A stretch of 64,000 bases of DNA from Mycolicibacterium elephantis DSM 44368 (GCF_004014805.1 NZ_ATDN01000004.1:93128-157127); one strand, 5' to 3'; shown: positions 15,777 to 25,262, counted from the first letter of the stretch. Notes: generated by a model not told the origin, from the letters alone. Made by a program: numbers and translations.

Positions 15777-16705
15777 AGTTTCGCGATCACCTCGCCGGCG
15801 AGCAGATCCAGCGTTTCGTCGGAGCCGCGGTCGTGGGTGAACAGCACGATCTGGTCGAAGCCGAGTTCGCGCAGCTGCTGCAGGCGGTCGACGATCGCGG
15901 GCGGCGTGCCGACCAGCCCGCCCTCCTCGAGCCCGAACGCGGGTAGCCCGAAACGCTTTTCGGCCAGCTCGCGCACCGACGCCAAGGACGCATCGTCGGG
16001 CGCCAACGCCATCACCGCCTCGACCGACAGTACGATCGTCGACGGATCCCGGCCGACCTCTTCGCAGATCGAGCGCAACACCGACGTCTTGTGCTCGAGC
16101 TCACCGAGCGCGTAGGTGGGCACGTTCCACACGTCGGCGTAGCGCGCCACCAACGGCAACGTGTACTTCTCGCCGACACCGCCCACCACGATCGGGGGGC
16201 GCGGCCGACGCGTCGGGCCGGGCTTGATCGGCATGTCCCGCACGGTGAAATGCCTGCCGGCGAAGTCGATCACCTCGTTCGCGAACGCCTGGTGCAAGAT
16301 CTCCAGCGTCTCGCCGAGCCGTTCGGAGCGGTCCCGGAACGTCCCCCAGTCCAGCCCGGCCCGGTTGTGCTCGTCCTCGATCGACCCGCTGCCGATGCCC
16401 AGCTGAAGTCGGCCCGCCGAGATGTGATCGAGCGTCGTCACCATCTTGGCCAGCACCGCGGGATGGCGAAACTGGTTGCACAGCACCATATGTCCGACAT
16501 CGATGCGTTCGGTGTGGGCGAGCAGCGCGGTCGCCAACGTCCAGGCCTCCAGCGACGGGTAGTCGGGCACACCCGGCCCGTAGAGGTGGTCGTAGAGCCA
16601 CACCGAGTCGATGCCGAGCTGCTCGCACCGCCGGGTGCGATGCAGGATCTGCTCGTATGTGAAGCCCATCTGGGGCAGGTACACGCCGATCTCCGGCTTG
16701 CTCAT
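15773..16705 (-). CDS. LLM-class F420-dependent oxidoreductase
   Basis: 310-residue luciferase-like TIM-barrel flavin/F420 oxidoreductase. Typical segments are GIDSVWLYDHL, the SAGRLQLGIGSG motif and PPIVVGGVGEKY. Mycobacterial members use the deazaflavin F420 to reduce or oxidise ketones, alcohols or enones. ATG 16705 is used; an upstream in-frame start at 16756 is less convincing because it runs into the divergent promoter region. The gene points toward the acyl-CoA dehydrogenase and away from a second LLM gene at 16822. Confidence 0.9.
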   Translation of the reverse strand: MSKPEIGVYLPQMGFTYEQILHRTRRCEQLGIDSVWLYDHLYGPGVPDYPSLEAWTLATALLAHTERIDVGHMVLCNQFRHPAVLAKMVTTLDHISAGRLQLGIGSGSIEDEHNRAGLDWGTFRDRSERLGETLEILHQAFANEVIDFAGRHFTVRDMPIKPGPTRRPRPPIVVGGVGEKYTLPLVARYADVWNVPTYALGELEHKTSVLRSICEEVGRDPSTIVLSVEAVMALAPDDASLASVRELAEKRFGLPAFGLEEGGLVGTPPAIVDRLQQLRELGFDQIVLFTHDRGSDETLDLLAGEVIAKL

Positions 16706-16780
16706 GGACGCGGTTTCCCATCCTCTGGTCGCCGTTGTGGCGCGCGGGCTGTACATTCGGCTGCCCGCATGGTAACGACA

Positions 16781-16797
16781 TTCTCACAAATCGAGAA
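16781..16797. promoter_or_regulatory. Inverted repeat in divergent LLM promoter region
   Basis: TTCTC (16781-16785) and GAGAA (16793-16797) around seven bases, between the two divergent LLM genes. Possible operator. It does not match the bipartite element of the other five divergent gaps. Confidence 0.35.
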
Positions 16798-16821
16798 GAC
16801 TGTTCTGGAGCGGAGCACCTC

Positions 16822-17739
16822 ATGCGGTTCACGTTCACCCATCCGATGCACAGCCATCCCTACAACCCGGAGTTGGTGACGGGGGCGGGCATCGCCGCGG
16901 TCGCCGCCGCCGCCGAGAAGGCCGGCTTCTCCGGGTTCGGGTTCACCGACCACCCGGCGCCCACCGAGCGGTGGTTGCAGGCCGGTGGGCATGACGCGGT
17001 GGATCCGTTCGTGGCAATGGGTTTCGCCGCGGCCACCACGACGACGCTGCGGCTCGTCCCCAACATCGTGGTGTTGCCGTACCGCAACCCGTTCGTGGTC
17101 GCCAAGGCGGGCGCCACGCTGGACCTGCTGTCGCAGGGCCGGTTCACGCTCGCGGTCGGCGTGGGCTATCTCAAGCGGGAGTTCACGGCGCTGGGGGTGG
17201 AGTTCGACGAACGCGCGGTGCTGTTCGAAGAGGCGTTGGAGGTCATCCGCGGGATCTGGACCACCGACGACTTCTCCTATCAGGGCCGCCATTTCACCGC
17301 CGAGAGCATCACCGCGCACCCGCGCCCGGTGAGCGACCCGCACCCGCCGATCTGGATCGGCGGCAACACCGCGGCCGCGCGCAGGCGGGTCGTCAAGTTC
17401 GGTGACGGCTGGTGCCCGTTCGCCGCGCCGGCCATGCTGGCCAAGACCGCACGCACCGCGGAGATGGACGCCGACCGCCTGGCCGTGGGCGTCGACGATC
17501 TGCGCCGGCGTTTCGACGAGGCCGGCCGCGACTTCTCCGCGATCGACATCACGTTCACCAACCCCGACGGCGGAACTCCCGGCACCGACGATTTCAACGC
17601 CGAGGCCTACCTTTCCGGCCTGGAAAAGCTTGCCGCCGTGGGAGTCACGTGGGTGCAGGTCGGTCTGCCCGGCGACAGCCTGGCCCATGTGCTCGACACC
17701 ATCGAGGAGTTCGGCACGTCGGTGATCGACCAGGCCTGA
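16822..17739 (+). CDS. LLM-class F420-dependent oxidoreductase
   Basis: 305-residue luciferase-like monooxygenase-fold protein. Motifs GFSGFGFTDHPAP, LLSQGRFTLAVGVG and PPIWIGGNT match the F420-dependent group. ATG 16822 has GGAG at 16812-16815. It differs enough from the LLM proteins at 15773 and 20332 to have a separate substrate. Reaction not assignable beyond hydride transfer with F420 or FMN. Confidence 0.9.
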   Translation: MRFTFTHPMHSHPYNPELVTGAGIAAVAAAAEKAGFSGFGFTDHPAPTERWLQAGGHDAVDPFVAMGFAAATTTTLRLVPNIVVLPYRNPFVVAKAGATLDLLSQGRFTLAVGVGYLKREFTALGVEFDERAVLFEEALEVIRGIWTTDDFSYQGRHFTAESITAHPRPVSDPHPPIWIGGNTAAARRRVVKFGDGWCPFAAPAMLAKTARTAEMDADRLAVGVDDLRRRFDEAGRDFSAIDITFTNPDGGTPGTDDFNAEAYLSGLEKLAAVGVTWVQVGLPGDSLAHVLDTIEEFGTSVIDQA

Positions 17740-17743
17740 GCGT

Positions 17744-17800
17744 CGAATCTGAAGTTATGCACGCGATCTCACGCGAAAAGCGGACACAAGCTCAGATTCG
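17744..17800. terminator. Inverted repeat between convergent LLM and DUF427 genes
   Basis: CGAATCTGA (17744-17752) and TCAGATTCG (17792-17800) are exact reverse complements, 39 bases apart, and bracket the whole gap between the convergent stops. Likely a bidirectional terminator with a long loop. Confidence 0.45.
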
Positions 17801-18484
17801 GCGGCCGGAAGCGGGCTGCGGGAGTTCGGCCGACACGTCGGCGCGTTCGGTGTCGAAGCTGAGAAAGCCTTTGATGGGCAGGGTTTCGGGCAGCGGGTCG
17901 TCATAGCTCCAGGCCACGTCGGCCACGACACGGTCGCCTCGCACCGCCGACCAGTAGGTGGCATAGCCCTTGTAGTTGCAGTAGCTCGTGGTGTCGGAGC
18001 GCTGCAGCAGATCGGTGCGGACGTGAGACGGATCGACGTAGAGCCGTGTCTGCACCGCGGTCTCGAACACGATGACGGTGTCGGTGGTGTCCACCAGCGT
18101 CGCGCCGTCGACCGCGACGCGCAGACGCCGGCTGGTGGGACGACAGTCGACGCGGTGATAGGGATTCGGCGGGTAGTGCACGAGCTGGCGGCCTTCCTCG
18201 AGCCAGGTGTCCACCGCGTCCCACGGCACCCGCACGAACCCGGGCGCCTCCGGAACGGGTTCGTGCGGAAGGTCGCCGACCTCGCCGGCGGGAAACGCGT
18301 AGCTGAGCGGATGGTCGCACCGGTGCACCAGCAGGGCGCCTTCGGTGTCGATGACCACCCGGCCGTCGCGCACGGCCTGCACCCGCCGGGGGTGCGGCTC
18401 GACATAGACCACCTCGGGGATCGGGGGAGCGAACCATCCGGCGGGGTCCCTGCTCAACGGGCCACGCCCGGCCACCAGACTCAT
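17792..18484 (-). CDS. DUF427-domain protein
   Basis: 230 residues with two DUF427 repeats (about 35-110 and 125-215). The second has the family hallmark SYCNYKGYATYW, and both contain Trp/Tyr-rich strands that form a small beta-tent fold. The biochemical function of the family is unknown to me. ATG 18484 lies ten bases after the +1 predicted from site 5 on the minus strand, so it would have a very short leader. Divergent from an uncharacterised gene at 18595. Confidence 0.88.
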   Translation of the reverse strand: MSLVAGRGPLSRDPAGWFAPPIPEVVYVEPHPRRVQAVRDGRVVIDTEGALLVHRCDHPLSYAFPAGEVGDLPHEPVPEAPGFVRVPWDAVDTWLEEGRQLVHYPPNPYHRVDCRPTSRRLRVAVDGATLVDTTDTVIVFETAVQTRLYVDPSHVRTDLLQRSDTTSYCNYKGYATYWSAVRGDRVVADVAWSYDDPLPETLPIKGFLSFDTERADVSAELPQPASGRRI

Positions 18485-18503
18485 GGAACCTACTCTCACA
18501 GCC

Positions 18504-18529
18504 TTTACAGATCGACGCAATAGTGTCAC
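18504..18529. promoter_or_regulatory. Bipartite element, site 5
   Basis: TTTACA (18504-18509), 14 bases, TGTCAC (18524-18529), in the gap between the DUF427 gene and the gene at 18595. The plus-strand extended -10 TGT-CACCCT predicts +1 at 18539, itself a GTG but out of frame with the gene at 18595, which has its own AGGA-containing leader. Confidence 0.65.
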
Positions 18530-18594
18530 CCTCTATGCGTGCCGCGGGCTGGCCCGTCGACCGGCACGCGATGGACTGATCGGATAGGACAGAC

Positions 18595-19134
18595 ATGGCG
18601 ACCCGACCCGTCACCGCGCGCGACGATGCGCACGAAGGCGCTGGGATTCTCAATCGGCCCCAACTGAGCGTGATCGCCGCGGACATGGTCGATCTGGTGT
18701 CGTCGTCGGGCGGATGGCTCTACGACCGCGCCCGGGCCGGTTGGACGGTCAACGTGCTCGTCGGTGCTGCCCGGGAGGTGCGCCCGCTGACGATCCTGGG
18801 CGCCACACCGGTTTTCGCGGACGCGACGTCGATTCTCGAAGCCACGGACGCGTTCGCCGTCAGCGCCGACCTGCTGCGCCGCGACGCGCGGGTGTGCGAG
18901 CAGGTCCTGCGTCTGTGGAACGCGGGGACCACCGAGGTGACGGTGTGGGGGACGTCGTGGCCGGACCAGCTGGGCCGTCGTATCGATCCCGTGCAGCACC
19001 GCCTGAGCGTGGCCGCGCGGGCGTTCAAGGCTCGTGCACTGGCCGCCGCGCGGGCGGCGCACCAAGAGGTCGCCGCCACCGAGACCCTGTTCGACCTCGG
19101 GTCGGAAGCGTTTCGGCCGCTGTACCCCGTCTAG
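18595..19134 (+). CDS. Uncharacterised protein
   Basis: 179 residues, soluble, with no signal or membrane segment. A Gly/Ser-rich stretch with DMVDLVSSSGGW near residue 30 is followed by an alternating strand/helix region (VNVLVG, LTILGA, AVSADLL, VTVWGTSW) and a long Ala-rich C-terminal helix. I do not recognise the family. The pattern is compatible with a response-regulator-like or TIM-type alpha/beta fold. It is expressed from site 5, so it is probably under the same control as the catabolic genes. Confidence 0.75.
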   Translation: MATRPVTARDDAHEGAGILNRPQLSVIAADMVDLVSSSGGWLYDRARAGWTVNVLVGAAREVRPLTILGATPVFADATSILEATDAFAVSADLLRRDARVCEQVLRLWNAGTTEVTVWGTSWPDQLGRRIDPVQHRLSVAARAFKARALAAARAAHQEVAATETLFDLGSEAFRPLYPV

Positions 19135-19141
19135 CGGATGT

Positions 19142-19405
19142 CTAGCGGATCCAGCCGCGGCGGCGCAGCCACCAGTCACGCGCGACCGCGATGACGATGA
19201 GCGCCGCGAACCCGATGAGGAACATGTCCTCGACGCGACCGACGTGGTTGCCGCGCATCATGATCAGCAGAAACGCCGCCGCCAGCAGCCCGCCGATGTG
19301 GATGAACTTGGGGTTCTCCTTCGACCAGCCCCACTCGGCCGACGGCACGTCCTCGACGTCGACAGAGTTCGCGCCGGTTCGTCGCTCAAGCTCGGTGCTG
19401 GGCAC
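19142..19405 (-). CDS. DUF2631 small membrane protein
   Basis: 87 residues, with the conserved segment [18 protein letters not shown] followed by two hydrophobic helices (about 37-50 and 60-76) and a basic Trp/Arg C-terminus. DUF2631 proteins are actinobacterial; the M. tuberculosis member, Rv2876 as I recall it, lies close to dxr, as here. Function unknown. GTG 19405 has AAGGAG eight bases upstream. Confidence 0.85.
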   Translation of the reverse strand: MPSTELERRTGANSVDVEDVPSAEWGWSKENPKFIHIGGLLAAAFLLIMMRGNHVGRVEDMFLIGFAALIVIAVARDWWLRRRGWIR

Positions 19406-19473
19406 GGCTGCTCCTTAGCGGTCGGTCTTCGGTGCTAGCCGACATTCTGACATAGGCCTACTACGCGCCGCCG

Positions 19474-19479
19474 TAGGGT
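19474..19479 (+). promoter_or_regulatory. -10 box TAGGGT for SDR gene
   Basis: TAGGGT ends eight bases before ATG 19488, with no Shine-Dalgarno. A leaderless or near-leaderless start is expected. Confidence 0.45.
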
Positions 19480-19487
19480 GAGTCCTC

Positions 19488-20321
19488 ATGACATCCCAGT
19501 TCGACGGCAAGGTCGTGTTCATCACCGGAGCGGCGCGGGGACAGGGTCGCGCGCACGCCGTGCGGTTCGCCGAGGAGGGGGCCGACATCATCGCGTTCGA
19601 CCTATGCGAGCCCCTGGACAGCGTCGACTATCCGATGGCGACACCGGAGGACCTCGACGAGACCGTCAACCTCGTCGAGAAGACCGGCCGGCGCATCATC
19701 GCCGAGCACGGCGACGTGCGCGACTTCGACCGGCTGACCGAGGTCGTCGGCCGCGGTGTGGCCCAATTCGGGCGCGTCGACTTCGTTCTCGCCAACGCGG
19801 GCATTTTCCCGGCGATCGGGGACAAGCGCAACGAGATGACCTCGTTCGTCGACGCCGTCGACATCATGCTCAAGGGCGTGTATTACACGATCGAGGCGGC
19901 GCTGCCCGCCATGCTGGGCCACGGCGACGGCGGCGTCGTCGTGATCACCAGTTCGGCGGCCGGCTTCAAGTCGGTCAGCTCCGGATACGACACCATGAGC
20001 CATGGCGCCGCCGGTTACACCGCGGCCAAGCACGGCGTCGTCGGCCTGATGCGGCACTACGCGAACTCGCTGGCGGCCAAGAACATCCGGGTGAACTCCG
20101 TGCATCCCGGCGGGGTGGCGACGCCGATGATCATCAACGAGGCCGCCGGACGCTTCGTCGAGGAGCACGCCTCGTTCGGCGCCGCCCAACAGCCGCTGCT
20201 GCCCATTCCGCCGGTGGAGCCCGAGGCCATCAGCGATGCGATGGTCTATCTGTGTGGGGCATCGGGCCGGTATCTGACCGGGGTGGCGCTGCCCGTCGAC
20301 GGCGGCCTGACGGCGAAGTAA
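19488..20321 (+). CDS. SDR oxidoreductase, mycofactocin-coupled type
   Basis: 277-residue SDR. Cofactor motif TGAARGQGRAHAV, then GADIIAFDLC, NAGI, and the catalytic YTAAK. The N-terminal motif and the insert after the first strand are typical of the SDRs that keep a bound nicotinamide and are re-oxidised by the peptide cofactor mycofactocin rather than by free NAD. That property is inferred from the family. It is the first gene of a three-gene set with an LLM enzyme and an NTF2-like protein. Confidence 0.88.
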   Translation: MTSQFDGKVVFITGAARGQGRAHAVRFAEEGADIIAFDLCEPLDSVDYPMATPEDLDETVNLVEKTGRRIIAEHGDVRDFDRLTEVVGRGVAQFGRVDFVLANAGIFPAIGDKRNEMTSFVDAVDIMLKGVYYTIEAALPAMLGHGDGGVVVITSSAAGFKSVSSGYDTMSHGAAGYTAAKHGVVGLMRHYANSLAAKNIRVNSVHPGGVATPMIINEAAGRFVEEHASFGAAQQPLLPIPPVEPEAISDAMVYLCGASGRYLTGVALPVDGGLTAK

Positions 20322-20331
20322 GGAGAAGGGC

Positions 20332-21204
20332 GTGCAATTCTGGTCCGGCACCGCGTTCATGAAGACCGCCGAGGTTCTGCCGCTGGCCCGGATGTTCGAC
20401 GAGGCCGGCTACGACGGCATTGTCTGTTCCGATCACCTCTTCTATCCGCGTGAGCTGGCGTCGCCGTACCCGGACTCGCCGACCGGCAAGCCGATGTGGG
20501 CCCCTGAGACGGCGTGGCCGGACTGCTGGGTGACGATCGGCGCGATGGCCGCGGTGACGCGCCGGATCCGGTTCTCCAACGCGGTCTACATCGCGCCGAC
20601 ACGGCCGCTGCTGGAGGTGGCCAAACAGGTCGCCACCGCGTCGGTCCTCTCGGACGGCCGGGTGTCGCTGGCGGTCGGGGTCGGGTGGATGCGCGAGGAG
20701 TACGACCTGATGGGTCAGGACTTCGGCACCCGCGGTGCCCGGCTCAACGAGATGATCCCCGCGCTGCGGGAACTGTGGCGTGGCGGCTGGGTGTCGTTTC
20801 ACGGCAAGCACTATCAGGTACCCGAGATGATGCTCGAGCCGCACCCGCAGCACCCGGTGCCGATCCTGTGCGGCGGGGAGTCCGAGGCGGCGCTGCGCCG
20901 GGCCGCACGGTTGTGCGACGGCTGGGTCGGCTACGCCTACACGTTGGACGATGCGACCGCGTACGTCCGCAGGGTTTCGGAGCTGCGGCGCGAATACGGC
21001 CGGGAGAACGAGCCTTTCGAGATCATCCTCGCGCTGCTCGACCCGCCGTCGCCGGATCTGTACAAGCGCGCCGAAGATCTCGGCATCACCGCGGTGATGT
21101 GCAGTCCGTGGGCGGGCATGGACCTGCCGCCCGGAGACGTCGAGCGGTTCCGGGCGCCGATCGAACAATTCGCGGAGACCGTCATCGACAAGGTGCGCAC
21201 ATGA
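20332..21204 (+). CDS. LLM-class F420-dependent oxidoreductase
   Basis: 290-residue LLM protein (AGYDGIVCSDHLF, LSDGRVSLAVGVGWMREEY, VPILCGGES). GTG 20332 is downstream of AAGGAG, ten bases after the SDR stop. The stop overlaps the ATG of the following NTF2-like gene. Together with the SDR upstream it suggests alcohol/ketone chemistry on a bulky substrate. The substrate is unknown. Confidence 0.9.
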   Translation: MQFWSGTAFMKTAEVLPLARMFDEAGYDGIVCSDHLFYPRELASPYPDSPTGKPMWAPETAWPDCWVTIGAMAAVTRRIRFSNAVYIAPTRPLLEVAKQVATASVLSDGRVSLAVGVGWMREEYDLMGQDFGTRGARLNEMIPALRELWRGGWVSFHGKHYQVPEMMLEPHPQHPVPILCGGESEAALRRAARLCDGWVGYAYTLDDATAYVRRVSELRREYGRENEPFEIILALLDPPSPDLYKRAEDLGITAVMCSPWAGMDLPPGDVERFRAPIEQFAETVIDKVRT

Positions 21205-21611
21205 GTTTCGCGGCCGACGAGGTCCGTGAACTGGTCGAGTGCCTGTACGGCGCGATCGACCGGCGGGACTGGTCGACCCTCGAGGCGCTGGTGTCGCCGC
21301 GGGTGGTCGTCGAGCTCGGCAGCGCCGCGCCCATCGGATGGGACGCCTGGCGGGAGCATCTGCGGGAGTTCGCCGAGGCGTTTCCCGACGGCCGCCACGA
21401 TATCGAGGAGGTGCTGGTCGACGGCTCACACGGGGTGTCGCGGTGCCGCTTCGTCGGAACCCACCTCGGCGGGTTCCGCGGGATCGCGGCGACGGGCAAC
21501 GAGGTGTCGGTCGCGGGCATCTACATCGACCGTTTCCAGGGCGACATGCTGGTGGGGCACCGCGGACAGCTCGACATGCACGCGCTGCTGCAGCAGATCA
21601 CACCGTCCTAG
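21201..21611 (+). CDS. SnoaL-like (NTF2 fold) protein
   Basis: 136 residues with the alpha+beta cone fold of SnoaL/limonene-epoxide-hydrolase-like proteins: N-terminal helix [15 protein letters not shown], and C-terminal strands around [15 protein letters not shown]. Members act as cyclases, isomerases, hydrolases or dehydratases on small hydrophobic molecules. ATG 21201 overlaps the LLM stop (ATGA). Confidence 0.85.
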   Translation: MSFAADEVRELVECLYGAIDRRDWSTLEALVSPRVVVELGSAAPIGWDAWREHLREFAEAFPDGRHDIEEVLVDGSHGVSRCRFVGTHLGGFRGIAATGNEVSVAGIYIDRFQGDMLVGHRGQLDMHALLQQITPS

Positions 21612-21619
21612 TTGCGCCA

Positions 21620-21674
21620 CAGACGGTGACGAAACGGCGGCGGTAACCCCGTTCTCCGTCTGCTCGCGGGGCGC
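21620..21674. repeat. Degenerate copy of dispersed inverted repeat, family I
   Basis: CAGACGG (21620-21626) pairs with CCGTCTG (21656-21662), and inner AACGG with CCGTT. The right side continues into CGTCTGCTCGCGGGG, shared with the repeats at 30905, 38988 and 47124. It fills most of the gap before dxr. Confidence 0.5.
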
Positions 21675-21690
21675 CGGTTCGCCGACGCGG

Positions 21691-21696
21691 CACAAT
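21691..21696 (+). promoter_or_regulatory. -10 box CACAAT for dxr
   Basis: CACAAT (CAnnnT, like the -10 boxes of the bipartite elements) ends six bases before GTG 21703. It indicates a leaderless dxr transcript. No -35 box is recognisable. Confidence 0.4.
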
Positions 21697-21702
21697 GGAT
21701 CG

Positions 21703-22863
21703 GTGAGCAACAGACAGCGGGTGCTGCTGCTTGGCAGTACCGGCTCGATCGGCACGCAGGCGCTAAAGGTCATCGCCGCCAACCCGGACCGCTTCGAGGT
21801 CGTCGGGCTGGCGGCCGGCGGCGGCAACCCCGACCTGCTGAGCCGGCAGCGCGCCGAGACCGGTGTGACCAACATCGCCGTCGCCGACGTCGACGCGGCA
21901 CAGCGCATCGGCGACATTCCCTACGCCGGACCGGACGCGGCCACCCAGCTGGTGGAATCCACCCAAGCCGACGTCGTGCTCAACGCGCTCGTCGGCGCGC
22001 TCGGGCTCAAGCCCACGCTCGCCGCGCTGGCCACCGGCGCCCGGTTGGCCCTGGCCAACAAGGAGTCGCTGGTCGCCGGGGGTCCGCTTGTGCTCAAGGC
22101 CGCCCAGCCCGGCCAGATCGTGCCCGTCGACTCCGAACACTCCGCGATGGCGCAGTGCCTGCGCGGCGGCAGCCCCGACGAGGTCGCCAAGATCGTGCTC
22201 ACCGCCTCGGGCGGCCCGTTCCGCGGCTGGACCGCCGAGCGGCTCGAGACCGCCACCCCCGAGCAGGCCGGCGCCCATCCCACCTGGTCGATGGGCCCGA
22301 TGAACACGCTGAACTCGGCGTCGCTGGTGAACAAGGGCCTGGAACTGATCGAGACGCACCTGCTGTTCGGGGTGCCCTACGACCGCATCGAGGTGGTCGT
22401 GCACCCGCAGTCGATCGTGCACTCGATGGTGACGTTCACCGACGGCTCCACCCTGGCCCAGGCCAGCCCGCCCGATATGAAGCTGCCGATCGCGTTGGCG
22501 CTGGGCTGGCCGTCGCGGGTGCCCGGCGCGGCGCCGGCCTGCGACTTCACCACCGCGTCGACGTGGGACTTCGAGCCGTTGGACGACGAGGTGTTTCCGG
22601 CTGTGCGGCTGGCCCGCCAGGCCGGCACGAAGGGCGGCTGCCTGACCGCGGTCTACAACGCCGCCAACGAAGAAGCCGCCGCGGCGTTTCTGGCCGGCCG
22701 GATCCCGTTTCCCGGCATCGTGCGCACCATCGAGGAGGTGCTGCGCGGTGCCGACGAATGGGCGGCCGAACCCGCTACCGTGGACGAAGTACTTGACGCC
22801 CAACAGTGGGCGCGGGACCGGGCACGCAGTGCGGTCGAGCGGGAGGTTGTCGCCACCAGATGA
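21703..22863 (+). CDS. dxr: 1-deoxy-D-xylulose 5-phosphate reductoisomerase
   Basis: 386-residue enzyme of the MEP isoprenoid pathway; it rearranges and reduces DXP to 2-C-methylerythritol 4-phosphate with NADPH and a divalent metal. Motifs: [11 protein letters not shown] (NADPH), [24 protein letters not shown] (metal ligands Asp and Glu), and the flexible-loop segment [26 protein letters not shown]. Start GTG 21703. Its stop overlaps the start of rip1. This is the first gene of the conserved mycobacterial dxr-rip1-ispG block. Confidence 0.97.
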   Translation: MSNRQRVLLLGSTGSIGTQALKVIAANPDRFEVVGLAAGGGNPDLLSRQRAETGVTNIAVADVDAAQRIGDIPYAGPDAATQLVESTQADVVLNALVGALGLKPTLAALATGARLALANKESLVAGGPLVLKAAQPGQIVPVDSEHSAMAQCLRGGSPDEVAKIVLTASGGPFRGWTAERLETATPEQAGAHPTWSMGPMNTLNSASLVNKGLELIETHLLFGVPYDRIEVVVHPQSIVHSMVTFTDGSTLAQASPPDMKLPIALALGWPSRVPGAAPACDFTTASTWDFEPLDDEVFPAVRLARQAGTKGGCLTAVYNAANEEAAAAFLAGRIPFPGIVRTIEEVLRGADEWAAEPATVDEVLDAQQWARDRARSAVEREVVATR

Positions 22864-24089
22864 TGTTCGTGATCGGTGTCGTGCTGTTCGCGCTGGCCAT
22901 CCTGGTTTCGGTGGCCCTGCACGAGTGCGGGCACATGTGGGTGGCGCGTGCGACCGGGATGAAGGTGCGCCGCTACTTCGTCGGCTTCGGTCCGACGGTG
23001 TGGTCGACGCGGCGGGCCAATCAGCTCGGCGAGACGGAGTACGGCGTCAAGGCGATCCCGCTCGGCGGGTTCTGCGACATCGCGGGCATGACCTCGGTGG
23101 AGGAACTGCAGCCCGACGAGCACGAACGCGCCATGTACAAGCAGAAGACGTGGAAACGCACCGCGGTGCTGGCCGCCGGGCCCGCGATGAACTTCCTCAT
23201 CGGCCTGGTCCTCATCTACGGCATCGCCGTCGTCTGGGGACTGCCCAACCTGCACCCGCCCACCACCGCTGTCGTCGGTGAAACCGGTTGTGTGGCAGCG
23301 GAAGTGGCCAAGGGCGAGCTCGGTGAGTGCACCGGCCCCGGCCCGGCCGCGCTCGCGGGCATCAGGGGCGGCGACACGGTGGTCAAGGTCGGCGACACCC
23401 CGGTGGCCAACTTCGCGGAGATGGCCGCCGCCGTGCGGGAACGGAGCGGGCCGACCGAGCTGACCGTGCAGCGGGACGAGGACGGCCGCACCCGCGAGTT
23501 CACCACCGTCGTCGACGTCACCCCGACCCAGCGCTGGACCGCCGACAGCGACACCGGGCCCTCGACGGTGGGAGCGATCGGGGTCAGCGCCGCCCAGTTC
23601 GGGCCGACCCAGCACAACCCGCTGTCGGCGATACCGGCGACGTTTGCCTTCACCGGTGATCTGACCGTCGAACTCGGCAAGTCGCTGGCCAAGATTCCCA
23701 CCAAGGTGGGTGCGCTGATGCACTCGATCGGCGGCGGGGAACGCGATCCGGAGACCCCGATCAGCGTCGTGGGCGCCAGCATCATCGGCGGCGACACGGT
23801 CGACGCCGGGCTGTGGGTGGCGTTCTGGTTCTTCCTGGCGCAGCTGAACTTCGTGCTCGGTGCGATCAACCTCGTTCCGCTGCTGCCATTTGACGGCGGT
23901 CACATCGCGATCGCCGTCTACGAGAAGATCCGCAACATGATCCGGTCGGCGCGCGGCATGGTGGCCGCTGCGCCGGTGAACTATCTCAAGCTCATGCCCG
24001 CGACTTACGTAGTCTTGTTGGTGGTGGTCGGCTACATGCTGCTGACCGTGACCGCTGACCTGGTCAACCCGATCAGGCTCTTCCAGTAG
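22860..24089 (+). CDS. rip1: Site-2 protease, M50 zinc metalloprotease
   Basis: 409-residue intramembrane protease. HECGH at residues 21-25 lies in the first membrane helix, and the third zinc ligand is in [11 protein letters not shown] (337-347). A PDZ domain (about 120-230) sits between the membrane segments on the outer side. In M. tuberculosis Rip1 cleaves anti-sigma factors and other membrane proteins after a first cut. ATG 22860 overlaps the dxr stop. The second Met (22863) is an alternative start. Confidence 0.95.
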   Translation: MMFVIGVVLFALAILVSVALHECGHMWVARATGMKVRRYFVGFGPTVWSTRRANQLGETEYGVKAIPLGGFCDIAGMTSVEELQPDEHERAMYKQKTWKRTAVLAAGPAMNFLIGLVLIYGIAVVWGLPNLHPPTTAVVGETGCVAAEVAKGELGECTGPGPAALAGIRGGDTVVKVGDTPVANFAEMAAAVRERSGPTELTVQRDEDGRTREFTTVVDVTPTQRWTADSDTGPSTVGAIGVSAAQFGPTQHNPLSAIPATFAFTGDLTVELGKSLAKIPTKVGALMHSIGGGERDPETPISVVGASIIGGDTVDAGLWVAFWFFLAQLNFVLGAINLVPLLPFDGGHIAIAVYEKIRNMIRSARGMVAAAPVNYLKLMPATYVVLLVVVGYMLLTVTADLVNPIRLFQ

Positions 24090-24098
24090 GAGTATTCG

Positions 24099-25262
24099 AT
24101 GACTGTCGGGCTCGGCATGCCCGCACCCCCGGCGCCCACGTTGGCGCCGCGGCGCAAAACGCGTCAGCTGATGGTCGGCGACGTCGGGATCGGCAGCGAT
24201 CACCCGATCGCCGTGCAGTCGATGACGACGACCAAGACCCACGACGTCAACGCGACCTTGCAGCAGATCGCCGAGTTGACCGCGACCGGTTGTGACATCG
24301 TCAGGGTGGCCTGCCCGCGGCAGGAAGACGCCGACGCGCTGTCCGAAATCGCCAAACACAGCCAGATCCCGGTGATCGCCGACATCCACTTCCAGCCCAA
24401 ATACATCTTCGCCGCGATCGACGCCGGATGCGCTGCCGTGCGGGTGAACCCGGGCAACATCAAGGAGTTCGACGGCCGGGTCAAGGAGGTCGCCAAGGCC
24501 GCCGGGGACGCCGGCGTCCCGATCCGCATCGGCGTCAACGCCGGATCGCTGGACAAGAGGTTTCTGCAGAAGTACGGCAAGGCCACGCCGGAGGCGCTGG
24601 TCGACTCCGCGCTGTGGGAGGCCTCGCTGTTCGAGGAGCACGGCTTCGGCGACATCAAGATCAGCGTCAAGCACAACGACCCCGTCGTCATGGTCGAGGC
24701 CTACGAGCAGCTGGCCGCGAAGTGCGACTATCCGCTGCACCTCGGGGTGACCGAGGCGGGCCCGGCGTTCCAGGGCACGATCAAGTCCGCGGTGGCGTTC
24801 GGTGCGCTGCTCTCGCGGGGGATCGGTGACACGATCCGGGTTTCGCTTTCCGCGCCGCCCGCCGAAGAGGTCAAGGTCGGCAACCAGATCCTCGAATCGC
24901 TGAACCTGCGGCCACGCTCGCTGGAGATCGTGTCGTGCCCGTCGTGTGGGCGCGCGCAGGTCGACGTCTACACGCTGGCCAACGAGGTGACCGCGGGCCT
25001 TGACGGCCTTGACGTGCCGCTGCGCGTCGCGGTGATGGGCTGCGTCGTCAACGGGCCCGGCGAGGCCCGGGAGGCCGACCTCGGTGTGGCGTCCGGCAAC
25101 GGCAAGGGCCAGATCTTCGTCAAGGGCGAGGTGATCAAGACGGTGCCCGAGGCGCAGATCGTCGAGACCCTGATCGAGGAGGCGATGCGGCTGGCCGCCG
25201 AGCGCGGCGAGGGCGACGGCGAAACATCTGCCAGCGGTTCGCCGATTGTCACCGTAAGCTGA
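24099..25262 (+). CDS. ispG: 4-hydroxy-3-methylbut-2-enyl diphosphate synthase
   Basis: 387-residue penultimate enzyme of the MEP pathway. The N-terminal TIM barrel carries PIAVQSMT and ADIHF, and the C-terminal domain binds a 4Fe-4S cluster through SCPSCGR and CVVNGPGE. It converts MEcPP to HMBPP. ATG 24099 follows AGGAGT. The short C-terminal tail is Ser/Thr-rich. It is in an operon with dxr and rip1, ten bases after the latter. Confidence 0.97.
   Translation: MTVGLGMPAPPAPTLAPRRKTRQLMVGDVGIGSDHPIAVQSMTTTKTHDVNATLQQIAELTATGCDIVRVACPRQEDADALSEIAKHSQIPVIADIHFQPKYIFAAIDAGCAAVRVNPGNIKEFDGRVKEVAKAAGDAGVPIRIGVNAGSLDKRFLQKYGKATPEALVDSALWEASLFEEHGFGDIKISVKHNDPVVMVEAYEQLAAKCDYPLHLGVTEAGPAFQGTIKSAVAFGALLSRGIGDTIRVSLSAPPAEEVKVGNQILESLNLRPRSLEIVSCPSCGRAQVDVYTLANEVTAGLDGLDVPLRVAVMGCVVNGPGEAREADLGVASGNGKGQIFVKGEVIKTVPEAQIVETLIEEAMRLAAERGEGDGETSASGSPIVTVS

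Noticed and set aside
16783..16808. Possible sixth bipartite element (CTCACA, 14 bases, TTCTGG) between the two LLM genes
   Set aside because: Only the left half resembles the motif and the right half does not match; kept only as an inverted repeat.
18535..18579. 14-codon ORF starting ATG 18535 after site 5
   Set aside because: Its ATG lies upstream of the +1 predicted from site 5 (18539), so it would not be on that transcript; the GTG at 18539 opens an out-of-frame ORF overlapping the next gene by 70 bases, unlike the neat ATGA leaders.
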